This document shows positions 10,786 through 20,782 of a stretch of DNA of 64,000 nt, in pieces (the first letter of the stretch is position 1; each line of letters opens with the position of its first letter). A program made the position numbers and the translations under genes. The notes under the pieces are model-generated. The model saw only the letters and a program-made list of their open reading frames with translations. It was not told the DNA's origin and did not search any database. Source of the DNA: JBBQWR01 sp038210495. GTDB taxonomy: Bacteria > Planctomycetota > Planctomycetia > Pirellulales > DATAWG01. The stretch lies in assembly GCA_038210495.1 (NCBI GenBank), contig JBBQWR010000028.1, positions 1 through 64,000 of the forward strand, given 5' to 3'.

Positions 10786-12057
10786 ATGAACTTTATCGAG
10801 CAGGACGATCGACCGGTTTGGACGGCCATTGAGGAAGAAATCGATCGCCAACAGGATGGGCTGGAGATGATCGCCAGCGAGAATTACACTAGCCCGGCCA
10901 TCATGCAGGCGGCCGGCAGCGTGCTCACCAATAAATATGCCGAAGGCTATCCGGGCCGCCGATATTATGGCGGCTGCGAGCACGTCGATACGATCGAGAA
11001 TCTCGCCCGCGATCGCGCGAAGCAACTCTTCGGCGCCGAGCACGTGAACGTCCAGCCGCACTCGGGCAGCCAAGCGAACATGGCCGTCTACATGACCGCT
11101 ATCCAACCGCACGACGTCGTGCTCGGCCTCGATCTGGCGATGGGCGGTCATCTGACGCACGGCATGAAGCTCAACATCTCCGGTATTCTCTATAATTTCA
11201 TCAGCTACGGCGTGACCCGCGACACGCATCGCATCGACTTCGATCAAGTGGCCCGGCTAGCCCGCGAGCATAAGCCGAAGCTGATCGTCGCCGGCGCCAG
11301 CGCGTATCCGCGAGAAATTCAGCACGCGAAATTCGCCGAGATCGCTCGGGATGTCGGCGCGAAGCTGTTCGTCGACATGGCCCATTACGCCGGCCTCGTC
11401 GCGGCCGGGTTGCACGACAATCCCGTGCCCGTGGCCGATTTCGTAACCAGCACGACGCACAAGACGCTGCGCGGTCCTCGCGCCGGCCTGGCCATGTGCA
11501 AGGCCGAGTTCGCCAAGGATCTCGACCGGAGCGTGTTCCCGGGCATCCAAGGCGGTCCACTCATGCACATCGTCGCCGCTAAGGCGATCTGCTTCGGCGA
11601 AGCGCTGCGGCCCGACTTCCGCGACTACGCCCAGTTGGTCATCGACAACGCCCACACCTTGGCCGACTTGCTCTCTAGCGGCGGAATGCGACTCATCAGC
11701 GGCGGGACGGACAATCATCTCATGCTGGTCGACGTGACGACGCTCGGCATCACCGGTAAGATCGCCGAGCAAGCTCTGGGCGCCTGCGGGATCACCGTCA
11801 ACAAGAACATGATTCCGTACGACGAGCGAAAGCCGCTCGATCCCTCGGGCATTCGGATCGGCACGCCGGCGCTCTCGACGCGCGGCATGGGCCCCGACGA
11901 AATGCGCACAATCGGCGGCTGGATCGTGAAAGCCTTGAAGGCGCCGACTGACGACGCGCTGCACCAGAAAATCCGCAGCGATGTCTTCGATCTCTGCGAG
12001 CAATTTCCCGTGCCTGCGGCACGTTTGCCGGAAACCTCGAGGGAAGCGGCCGATTAA
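10786..12057 (+). CDS. glyA: Serine hydroxymethyltransferase
   Basis: A 423-residue cytoplasmic PLP enzyme that moves the hydroxymethyl group between serine and tetrahydrofolate, giving glycine and 5,10-methylene-THF. The PLP lysine is Lys226 in TSTTHKTLRGPRAG. The N-terminal ENYTSPAIMQAAGS and EGYPGRRYYGGCE are the substrate- and PLP-binding signatures. The start at MNFIEQDD matches the family and gives the usual length (about 415-425); an upstream in-frame ATG at 10627 would add a non-conserved leader that includes the CTCCCG tract. The gene is monocistronic, followed by a 305-bp repeat. Confidence 0.97.
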   Translation: MNFIEQDDRPVWTAIEEEIDRQQDGLEMIASENYTSPAIMQAAGSVLTNKYAEGYPGRRYYGGCEHVDTIENLARDRAKQLFGAEHVNVQPHSGSQANMAVYMTAIQPHDVVLGLDLAMGGHLTHGMKLNISGILYNFISYGVTRDTHRIDFDQVARLAREHKPKLIVAGASAYPREIQHAKFAEIARDVGAKLFVDMAHYAGLVAAGLHDNPVPVADFVTSTTHKTLRGPRAGLAMCKAEFAKDLDRSVFPGIQGGPLMHIVAAKAICFGEALRPDFRDYAQLVIDNAHTLADLLSSGGMRLISGGTDNHLMLVDVTTLGITGKIAEQALGACGITVNKNMIPYDERKPLDPSGIRIGTPALSTRGMGPDEMRTIGGWIVKALKAPTDDALHQKIRSDVFDLCEQFPVPAARLPETSREAAD

Positions 12058-12098
12058 GGGCCGCGCCTTTTTGCTAAGAACGCCTAACACTATGCCGG

Positions 12099-12406
12099 GT
12101 GGCCGGGGCTGGAGGCGTACTCGCCGAAGCCCCGGAGAGGCGAAGCGCCCGAATGTCTAAGGACGAAACACCCAATGTCTAATCAATGACGAATGACGAA
12201 GCACGAATGACGAAGGCCCGAAATTGGCTTTTAGCCGCGGTTATATGCCGGCTCATTTTCGCGACACCGGAGCGCAGCTCGCAGCGCCACATAGAAACCT
12301 TAGTCATTCGTCATTTGAGCATTAGTCATTGATTAGACATTGGGTATTTCGTCATTCGTCATTTCCGCCTGCTCGGGGCTACCCTTCGGCACGAGCCCGG
12401 CCACCC
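12099..12406 (+). repeat. Dispersed repeat, copy B (308 bp, full length)
   Basis: This is the best full copy. It begins GGGTGGCCGGGGCT and ends AGCCCGGCCACCC, a near-perfect terminal inverted repeat. Inside, a left arm with CAATGTCTAATCAATGACGA and a right arm with GATTAGACATTGGGT and ATTCGTCATT are mutually inverted around a centre of about 100 bases. It fills most of the 477 bases between glyA and gmd. It has no coding capacity of note. Confidence 0.85.
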
Positions 12407-12534
12407 ATGAGTCGTTCGGTCAGAGTTTCTAGGTTTCTCCTCGGCGGCCGACTGCGTGCAGCGGTTTCCACTCGCAAGTATAGTAGACGACTGACTCGTT
12501 TGCCCTCGCCTCGGCCAGCTTGAGAACACGTTCG

Positions 12535-13503
12535 ATGAAGCGCGCGCTCGTCTCGGGAATCACTGGCCAGGATGGCTCTTATCTGGCCGAGTTGCTGCTC
12601 GAAGAGGGCTATGAGGTGCATGGCCTGGTGCGGCGCGTGGCCCTCGAAGACCCGTCGCACCGGTTATCGCGAATCACCGGGATACTCGACCGCGTCACTC
12701 TGCACGCGGCCAGCCTGGAGAGTTTTCCCAGCCTATTTACGGCCGTGTCGCAGATCCAGCCCGACGAGTTGTATCACATGGCCGCCCAGAGTTTCGTCTC
12801 GTACTCGTTCGAGGATGCGTTCTCGACATTTCGGGCGAACATCGACGGCACGCATTACATTCTCGAATCGGTACGCCAGTGTGCCCCCCATTGCCGCGTG
12901 TACTATGCGGGATCGAGCGAGATGTTCGGCAATCCGCTCGAGACGCCGCAAGTCGAATCGACGCCGCTGATGCCCCGCTCGCCGTATGGCGTGTCGAAGG
13001 TCACCGGCTTTCACATGGCCCGCAACTATCGCGAGGCCTACGGCCTGTTCGTCACCTCCGGCATCTTGTTCAACCACGAGTCGCCGCGGCGGGGTTATGA
13101 ATTCGTGACTCGCAAAATCACGTCTTACGCCGCGCGAATCAAGCGCGGACTGGCCCGCGAATTGCCGCTGGGCAATCTCGAAGCCCGCCGCGATTGGGGT
13201 TTTGCTCGCGACTATGTGCAGGCCGTGTACCGGATGATGCAGCAGCCGGTGGCCGACGACTATGTGATCGCCACGGGCAAGACCCACTCGGTGCGCGATT
13301 TCTGCCAATTGGCGTTCGAACTCGTCGGTTTGAATTATCTCGACCACGTCGTCTCGCGCAAGGATTTTTTCCGTCCCGCCGAAGTGCATCTGTTGCAAGG
13401 GGACGCGAGCAAAGCCCGGACGGCTTTCGGCTGGAAACCGACGTGCCATTTCGAGGAGCTCGTCGAAATGATGGTCGAGCACGACGTCGAGATGACGAAG
13501 TGA
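12535..13503 (+). CDS. gmd: GDP-mannose 4,6-dehydratase
   Basis: A 322-residue cytoplasmic SDR enzyme that converts GDP-D-mannose to GDP-4-keto-6-deoxymannose for fucose or rhamnose-type sugars of surface polysaccharides. The Rossmann motif GITGQDGSYLAELLL binds NADP at residues 8-22. The catalytic set is the Ser/Thr in AGSSEMFG with Tyr-x3-Lys in SPYGVSK. FNHESPRRGYEFVTRK is the GDP-mannose-binding segment typical of Gmd. The start MKRALVSGITG at 12535 is chosen over 12520. No sugar-nucleotide partner gene is adjacent, so the fate of the product cannot be told here. Confidence 0.93.
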   Translation: MKRALVSGITGQDGSYLAELLLEEGYEVHGLVRRVALEDPSHRLSRITGILDRVTLHAASLESFPSLFTAVSQIQPDELYHMAAQSFVSYSFEDAFSTFRANIDGTHYILESVRQCAPHCRVYYAGSSEMFGNPLETPQVESTPLMPRSPYGVSKVTGFHMARNYREAYGLFVTSGILFNHESPRRGYEFVTRKITSYAARIKRGLARELPLGNLEARRDWGFARDYVQAVYRMMQQPVADDYVIATGKTHSVRDFCQLAFELVGLNYLDHVVSRKDFFRPAEVHLLQGDASKARTAFGWKPTCHFEELVEMMVEHDVEMTK

Positions 13504-13525
13504 GCTTCGTCTGCCCATCGCACTT

Positions 13526-14998
13526 TTACAAATACGGCGTCAACAGCCGCGCCACGCCATCGCGTAGTTTCACAGGCAAGCTTCGCCCGTCGACTTCGGC
13601 CAGCGTGACCTCTCGCGAGACGGAGCGCTTTTTGTCGAACAGGTCCTGCAATTGAGTTGCCAGCGGGCGGCTGTAGCATTCGACGTTGAATTCGAAATTC
13701 AAGCGCAGGCTTCGCGGGTCCCAGTTGCCCGATCCCAAGAGCGTCCAAAGCCCGTCGACGAGCATTAGCTTCGTGTGATCGAACGGCGGCGGGGCGAGGA
13801 ACACTCGGCAGCAGTCGTGTTCCAGCACTTCCCAGAGCATCGCCGTCGACGCCCATTGGACCGTGATCAGGTTGTTCTTTTCGGGCAAGATGATGTCGAC
13901 CTCGACGCCCCGCATGGCCGCCACGTTCAGAGCCGCGATGATCGCGTTGTCTGGCAGAAAATACGGCGTCATGATCGAAACCCGCGTATGAGCGCACGAC
14001 AGCGCGCCGACGAGGCCCAAATGCATCTCGCCGAGATCCTCGTCGGGACCATAATGGATCCCCCGGGCGAGCATCTCGCCGACCGGTTCGAGCGACGGAA
14101 ACCAGAGGTCGCCCGATGTCGATTCCCCCGTCGCGAAGGCCCAATCGTCGGCGAACACTTCTTGCAAATGTCGCACGACTGGTCCGGCCACTCGGAAGTG
14201 GGTGTCTTGCACGGGATGTCGCGGTTGCAAATTGAGCATGCAGCCCTCGCGAATGTTCATGCCGCCCGTGAATCCGATCCGGCCATCGACCACCATGATC
14301 TTGCGGTGGTTCCGCAAATTCGAATACGCGAAATAGCCCGGCACGAGCGACTTCAGAAACGTCTCGGCTGGCACGCCTAACTTTCGCAGCGTGGAGATAA
14401 TCGTCGGAAATGTGTAGTGAGAGCCAATATCGTCGACCAGTACCCGCGTTTGCACGCCGCGTTTCGCCGCCCGGCCGAGCGCTTCGGCGAACGCGCGCCC
14501 TGCCCGATCGTTGTCGAAGATATAGGACATGAGCGAGACGCTGGTCTGGGCGCCATCGATGGCCGCGATCATGGCCGGATAGGCCGCGTCGCCGCCGACC
14601 AGCGGGTCGACTCGATTGCCCTCCAGGAGTGGCCGGCTGGTCAAACGTCCCATGAGTTCCACGAGCGTCGCCATATGCCGCTCGACCCCCAGCGTTTGCT
14701 TCAAGCACGCCTCCGAGCAGGTGTGATCGGATGAGGGGAGCTCGGGCTTGGTCTGTCCGCTGCGGAGCTTAGTGCCGCGGCGTTTGATCCGATTGATTCC
14801 CAGCAGATAATACAGCGTGGCGCCGAGCAGGGGCGTGAGCAGGATGAGTCCGACCCAGCCGATCGTCGCCCGTACATCGCGCTTATGCAGCACGGCGTGG
14901 GCCGACGCGGTGATCATGGCCACGATCGCCATGAAGCCAACCAAATGCGGCCAGAAATCGCGAAGCGCGGAGTACATGTTTTGAAGGAATTGATCCAT
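13526..14998 (-). CDS. cls: Cardiolipin synthase (phospholipase D family)
   Basis: A 490-residue inner-membrane enzyme that joins two phosphatidylglycerols to make cardiolipin. Two N-terminal hydrophobic segments (about residues 18-36 and 46-66) form the PLD-N anchor. Both HKD motifs are present: His231-x-Lys233-x4-Asp238 (NHRKIMVVD) and His408-x-Lys410-x4-Asp415 (DHTKLMLVD), each followed by the expected GG or GSGN. The length matches bacterial ClsA. It is transcribed towards gmd, with 22 bases between the two stops. No ribosome site is evident upstream of the ATG. Confidence 0.93.
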   Translation of the reverse strand: MDQFLQNMYSALRDFWPHLVGFMAIVAMITASAHAVLHKRDVRATIGWVGLILLTPLLGATLYYLLGINRIKRRGTKLRSGQTKPELPSSDHTCSEACLKQTLGVERHMATLVELMGRLTSRPLLEGNRVDPLVGGDAAYPAMIAAIDGAQTSVSLMSYIFDNDRAGRAFAEALGRAAKRGVQTRVLVDDIGSHYTFPTIISTLRKLGVPAETFLKSLVPGYFAYSNLRNHRKIMVVDGRIGFTGGMNIREGCMLNLQPRHPVQDTHFRVAGPVVRHLQEVFADDWAFATGESTSGDLWFPSLEPVGEMLARGIHYGPDEDLGEMHLGLVGALSCAHTRVSIMTPYFLPDNAIIAALNVAAMRGVEVDIILPEKNNLITVQWASTAMLWEVLEHDCCRVFLAPPPFDHTKLMLVDGLWTLLGSGNWDPRSLRLNFEFNVECYSRPLATQLQDLFDKKRSVSREVTLAEVDGRSLPVKLRDGVARLLTPYL

Positions 14999-15212
14999 CG
15001 CAGATTATGCGAGCGAGTTCGCAGGCTTAAAACTTAATCGCGAAAACCCGAAAAGAAATCCGACGATGTAACTTCCTCGTTTCGGGCTTTCGCCGATTCG
15101 GATTTTCGTGATTCTTGCGTTGCAATGGAAAGATCGACATCGAGATGCGTTCACGTTCGGACCGCTTTCCTAACACGAACGGCGCCGGGCCGCAACGCGC
15201 GGGCGATGGCGA

Positions 15213-15242
15213 TTGACGCGTTTTCTCGAGCCGGCTTATAAT
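15213..15242 (+). promoter_or_regulatory. Sigma-70-type promoter of cysK
   Basis: TTGACG at 15213-15218 and a perfect TATAAT at 15237-15242 are separated by 18 bases. The start codon of cysK is 47 bases downstream. This is the best-matching promoter seen in the window. Confidence 0.7.
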
Positions 15243-15289
15243 TCGGCGGTTATCGAGCCCAACAGCGCTTTTCGAGAGGAACTCATCAC

Positions 15290-16252
15290 ATGCCCCAAGC
15301 CGTCACGCCCGCCGGTATTCACGACGACATCACTCAATGCATCGGCAATACGCCGCTCGTACGGCTCAGGCGAATCACCGAGGGCTGCGTGGCGACGGTC
15401 GTCGGCAAGCTCGAGAATCTCAACCCGCTCTGGAGCGTCAAGGACCGCATCGCCGGCGCCATGATCGACGCCGCCGAGCGCGACGGCCTCATCAAGTCCG
15501 ATACGGTGATCATCGAACCCACCAGCGGCAACACGGGCATCGGCTTGGCCTTCGTCTGCGCGTCGCGCGGATACAAGTTGGCGGTGACGATGCCCGAGAG
15601 CATGAGCCTCGAGCGGCGCCGCATGCTCAAGGCGCTGGGCGCGGAGTTGATTCTCACGCCGGCCGCCGAAGGAATGCCCGGCGCGGTGCGCAAGGCGGAA
15701 GAATTGGTGGCCGCGAACAAAAATTATTTCATGCCGCAGCAGTTCAACAACCCGGCCAATCCGGAAGCTCATCGCAAGACGACGGCCGAGGAAATCTGGC
15801 GCGACACCGAGGGGCAGGTCGATATCGTGGTGAGCGGCGTCGGCACGGGAGGCACGATCACGGGCGTCGGCGAAGTGCTGAAATCCCGCAAGTCGTCGGT
15901 CAAGATGATCGCCGTCGAGCCGGTCAACAGCCCGGTGATTTCGCAGCGCCGCCGTGGCGAGCCGCTCAAGCCGGGGCGGCACACGATTCAGGGGCTCGGC
16001 GCCGGGTTCATTCCGAACAACTTGAACATGGACATCATCGACGACGTCGTGCTGGTTCAGGACGAAGACGCCATGGAAACGACCCGCCGTTTGGCCAAGC
16101 TCGAAGGTCTGATGTGCGGCATCAGTTGCGGCGCCGCCGCCTGGGCCGCCGTGGAAGTCGCCAAGCGCCACGAAAACCGCGGCAAACTAATCGTCACCAT
16201 CCTGCCCGATCTGGGTGAGCGATATCTGTCGACGAAGCTGTTTCCGGAGTAG
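15290..16252 (+). CDS. cysK: Cysteine synthase (O-acetylserine sulfhydrylase)
   Basis: A 320-residue cytoplasmic PLP enzyme that makes L-cysteine from O-acetylserine and sulfide. The PLP lysine is Lys51 in LWSVKDRIAG. TSGNTGIGLA binds the substrate carboxylate, and GVGTGGTITGVGEVLK holds the PLP phosphate. The C-terminal CGISCGAAAWAA includes the Ser that contacts the pyridine nitrogen. The length matches CysK/CysM (300-325). It has its own promoter. A cystathionine beta-synthase-like role cannot be excluded, but no CBS domains follow. The 3' end is overlapped by the antisense remains of a PIN-domain gene. Confidence 0.95.
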   Translation: MPQAVTPAGIHDDITQCIGNTPLVRLRRITEGCVATVVGKLENLNPLWSVKDRIAGAMIDAAERDGLIKSDTVIIEPTSGNTGIGLAFVCASRGYKLAVTMPESMSLERRRMLKALGAELILTPAAEGMPGAVRKAEELVAANKNYFMPQQFNNPANPEAHRKTTAEEIWRDTEGQVDIVVSGVGTGGTITGVGEVLKSRKSSVKMIAVEPVNSPVISQRRRGEPLKPGRHTIQGLGAGFIPNNLNMDIIDDVVLVQDEDAMETTRRLAKLEGLMCGISCGAAAWAAVEVAKRHENRGKLIVTILPDLGERYLSTKLFPE

Positions 16253-16509
16253 GCGTCGCCAATCGGCTGCTTATCCGCGTTAGCGGCGTCAACGCGCAGC
16301 GTAAGTAGCTTTCCCCGAATCAAAGCAAGCTGGACCCCGGCCAACTTGCCGGTTCTGACTTTCTGCGCGAATACTGATTGAAACTCGACGACAGCAAGCG
16401 AAGAGATAATCGCCCGATTGTCGCGAATAAGCGATGTCACCCTCTCGGAGCCGATCTCCGAGTGGTAAGCCTTTGCCAACGCACTCGTATCAAAAAAGTA
16501 CGCAAGCAT
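16057..16509 (-). pseudogene. PIN-domain (VapC-like) toxin, C-terminally damaged
   Basis: The first 80 or so residues are a PIN domain start: MLAYFFDTSALAKAY with acidic Asp7, and SSLAVVEFQSVFAQK with Glu42. PIN nucleases need further acidic residues near 90-115, in wording like ALDALHLA and TAD; these are absent. From about residue 86 the frame is simply the antisense of the cysK 3' end and looks non-protein-like. The toxin has lost its C-terminal half. Its start overlaps the antitoxin stop as TAATG, so the two were translationally coupled. The gene is probably inactive as an RNase. Confidence 0.65.
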
Positions 16510-16778
16510 TAGAACCGCTCGTCGCGCTCCAGATCGAAATCTGCCTCAAGTGAGCCGGGAAGATTTGCCAGGGCGGATTGAATTTGCTCCCATGTCATGT
16601 CGGGACCGCCCTCCTCGGCAATTAACGGAAGGTAATAGTTCGACTCGGACACGCCCGTCTTGTCGGGCTCGACGATTCCGATCACGACCGAAACACGCTC
16701 GTGCTCGGCAAGATTCACCGGCGTCAGCAATCTGAGCATTCCGCCTTCGTATATGGCTTCGACGCGTTGTTGAATCAT
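16509..16778 (-). CDS. Antitoxin of the AF2212/DUF104 type
   Basis: An 89-residue protein whose N-terminus, MIQQRVEAIYEGGMLRLLTP followed by VNLAEHERVSVVIG, matches the small beta-rich AF2212-like antitoxins that pair with PIN toxins. The acidic C-terminal half would neutralise the toxin. The stop overlaps the toxin start by TAATG. Because the partner toxin is truncated, this antitoxin may be a survivor with no present target, or it may act on a toxin elsewhere. It lies between cysK and acsA. Confidence 0.65.
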   Translation of the reverse strand: MIQQRVEAIYEGGMLRLLTPVNLAEHERVSVVIGIVEPDKTGVSESNYYLPLIAEEGGPDMTWEQIQSALANLPGSLEADFDLERDERF

Positions 16779-16881
16779 GTAGCCACTCCATTGCGCGGTA
16801 ATCGGCGGCGCAAAACCAAGTTCGATTGGTCGTCGTTTTCGGGATTAATTTAATTCTTGCTTGCCAATGCCGCCGCGACAA

Positions 16882-18837
<1,956 letters not shown>

Positions 18838-18963
18838 TTAAAAAATCTCCGCCGTGAATTCGAGTGCTTGAGGAAATCCATGACAAACTGGCGATTTTAG
18901 GTCGCCTGGCCGAGGCGCGTCAAACTGGCGAACGATACGCTAGTCGTATCAAAGGCACACTAC

Positions 18964-19356
18964 TCACCTTGCATGGTAACCCAATGTTTCAAGGTAGCTG
19001 ATCAAAAAATGGTAGCAACACACGCCCGTTGCGCTCGTCGCGATCAAAATCAACCATTCGTACCACTTGATTTCAGAAATGCGCTTGTTCATGGACTCGA
19101 TGATGCTGATTGCCCTCGGTCCGAAAATAACGCCAAGTAGTCCCAGACACGCGGCGCCAACTCCACTCCCGATAATCCCCTTTGGGACTCTGATCTCGGC
19201 CGCCCCCGTCTTGGCCTCATAAATTACCCATCCTGTAGCGGCCGCGGAAATCAACAAACCGATGGCAAGCATGCCAACCCCCGCCAATCGTGCGGAACTC
19301 GAAGCATCGCCTGACGCCGATGCGTCAGAAGATCTTTGAACGAATTCGTCGGCCAT
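18964..19356 (-). CDS. Hypothetical membrane protein with three helices
   Basis: A 130-residue protein with a polar Ser/Ala-rich N-terminus and three hydrophobic segments at about 24-44, 59-81 and 97-118. A GAGGAG ribosome site lies seven bases before the ATG. No domain is recognised. The short loop KRISEIKWYEW between the second and third helices is basic. It lies between acsA and recA, transcribed away from recA, and its promoter region may be shared with recA's. Confidence 0.6.
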   Translation of the reverse strand: MADEFVQRSSDASASGDASSSARLAGVGMLAIGLLISAAATGWVIYEAKTGAAEIRVPKGIIGSGVGAACLGLLGVIFGPRAISIIESMNKRISEIKWYEWLILIATSATGVCCYHFLISYLETLGYHAR

Positions 19357-19546
19357 GGTCTTCTCCTCAATTCTGTGGTGCAGTTTGCGTCAATCGATCA
19401 AGCTTACAGCGTGACGTTCGCTCCCGACATCCGCAAGCGAACGAGGACAATTTCCATTTTTCCAATATGAAACCTCCCATTCCGCTCCCGATTTGCTAGA
19501 ATCCCGGCTTCTCGAATTTTTTCCGAAATCTTCGTCACACTCTCTC

Positions 19547-19575
19547 TTGCTTGGAGCGACGGGCGCCGATATACT
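19547..19575 (+). promoter_or_regulatory. Probable recA promoter
   Basis: TTGCTT at 19547-19552 and TATACT at 19570-19575 are separated by 17 bases. The -10 matches TATAAT at five of six positions; the -35 only at three. It overlaps the palindromic operator described next. Confidence 0.55.
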
Positions 19576-19594
19576 GTTCAAGAGTTCAGTATAT
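19569..19594. promoter_or_regulatory. Palindromic operator upstream of recA (candidate LexA box)
   Basis: ATATACTG at 19569-19576 and CAGTATAT at 19587-19594 form a perfect eight-base inverted repeat around ten bases. The inner CTG-N10-CAG has the same spacing as the enterobacterial LexA box. The left half overlaps the probable -10 element, the right place for a repressor, and the site is 43 bases before the recA ATG. Confidence 0.6.
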
Positions 19595-19637
19595 ATGTCG
19601 CGTCCCTTTTATCGCCCTCCCTGCAAAGGACTGTGTC

Positions 19638-20765
19638 ATGGTCGCATCCGCCACGAAACCGAATAATCGCATGGCCAAGAAAGAAAGCATCCCCAAGACC
19701 AGCAAGCAAGAAGCCGCCAACAGATCGATGCTGGACAGCAATCCGACGCTTAAAAACACGGTCGCCCAGATCGAAAAGGCCTACGGCGAAGGCTCGATCA
19801 TGCCGCTGGGCGCCGAAGGGCATGGCAAAATCGAAGGCATCCCAACCGGCAGTTTGTCGGTCGATCTGGCGCTGGGCGGATTTGGCGTGCCGAAAGGGCG
19901 GATCATCGAGGTGTTTGGCCCTGAATCGAGCGGCAAGACGACCCTCGCCCTGCACGTGATCGCCGAGGCCCAAAAGGCCGGTGGAATCGCCGCGTTCATT
20001 GACGCCGAACACGCCCTGGACCCCAGTTGGGCGAAAAAGTTGGGCGTCGAACTGGAGACGCTGCTCGTAAGCCAGCCCGGCAGCGGCGAAGAGGCCATGA
20101 ATATCACCGAGATGCTCATTAAGTCGAACGCCGTCGATGTGATCGTGATCGACTCGGTCGCCGCCCTTGTGCCGCAGAAGGAACTCGATGGCGACATGGG
20201 CGATTCGCACGTTGGACTTCAGGCTCGGCTGATGAGTCAGGCGATGCGAAAGCTCACCGGCGCCATTGCCAAGAGCAAGACCTGCGTAATCTTCATCAAC
20301 CAGATCCGCGAAAAAATCGGCGTCATGTTCGGCAGTCCCGAAACCACTCCTGGCGGTCGGGCTCTCAAGTTCTACAGCTCGTGCCGCATTGACGTCCGCC
20401 GGATCGGTCAACTCAAAGAGGGCGAAGACGTCGTTGGCCAACGAGTCCGCGTGAAGATCGTCAAAAACAAGGTCGCGCCGCCGTTTCGCATCGCCGAATT
20501 TGATATGATGCATGCCGACGGCATTAGCTATGAGGGGGACGTGCTGGACCTGGCGATACTGCAAAAGTTGGTCGTCCGCTCCGGCACATGGTTCCGGTAC
20601 GGCGACATGCAATTGGGCCAAGGCCGCGAAAAGGTCCGGCTGTATTTTCGCGAGCATCCCGACCTCGTTGCCGAGCTACGGGCAAAGATCATGGAAGCCG
20701 GCGGCGCCGCGGTGGCCGTTGTGCCCGCCGAGGCCGCTGACAATGACGACGACAGTCCTGAGTAA
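19638..20765 (+). CDS. recA: DNA recombination and SOS protein RecA
   Basis: A 375-residue cytoplasmic ATPase that coats single-stranded DNA, exchanges strands and triggers LexA self-cleavage. Walker A is GPESSGKTT with Lys100. Loop L1 (GDSHVGLQARLMSQAMRKL) and L2 (GVMFGSPETTPGGRALKF), the MAW motif region, and NQIREKIG are all present. The acidic C-terminal tail ends in DNDDDSPE. The start at 19638 is supported by AAAGGA seven bases upstream; MAKK further in is an alternative. The gene is apparently intact, and its upstream palindrome indicates SOS control. Confidence 0.98.
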   Translation: MVASATKPNNRMAKKESIPKTSKQEAANRSMLDSNPTLKNTVAQIEKAYGEGSIMPLGAEGHGKIEGIPTGSLSVDLALGGFGVPKGRIIEVFGPESSGKTTLALHVIAEAQKAGGIAAFIDAEHALDPSWAKKLGVELETLLVSQPGSGEEAMNITEMLIKSNAVDVIVIDSVAALVPQKELDGDMGDSHVGLQARLMSQAMRKLTGAIAKSKTCVIFINQIREKIGVMFGSPETTPGGRALKFYSSCRIDVRRIGQLKEGEDVVGQRVRVKIVKNKVAPPFRIAEFDMMHADGISYEGDVLDLAILQKLVVRSGTWFRYGDMQLGQGREKVRLYFREHPDLVAELRAKIMEAGGAAVAVVPAEAADNDDDSPE

Positions 20766-20782
20766 TATCCGCAGGTAGATCG

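Noticed and set aside
12099..12406. Coding capacity of the dispersed repeat
   Set aside because: Only short frames without start signals; the conserved words are palindromic, not codon-like.
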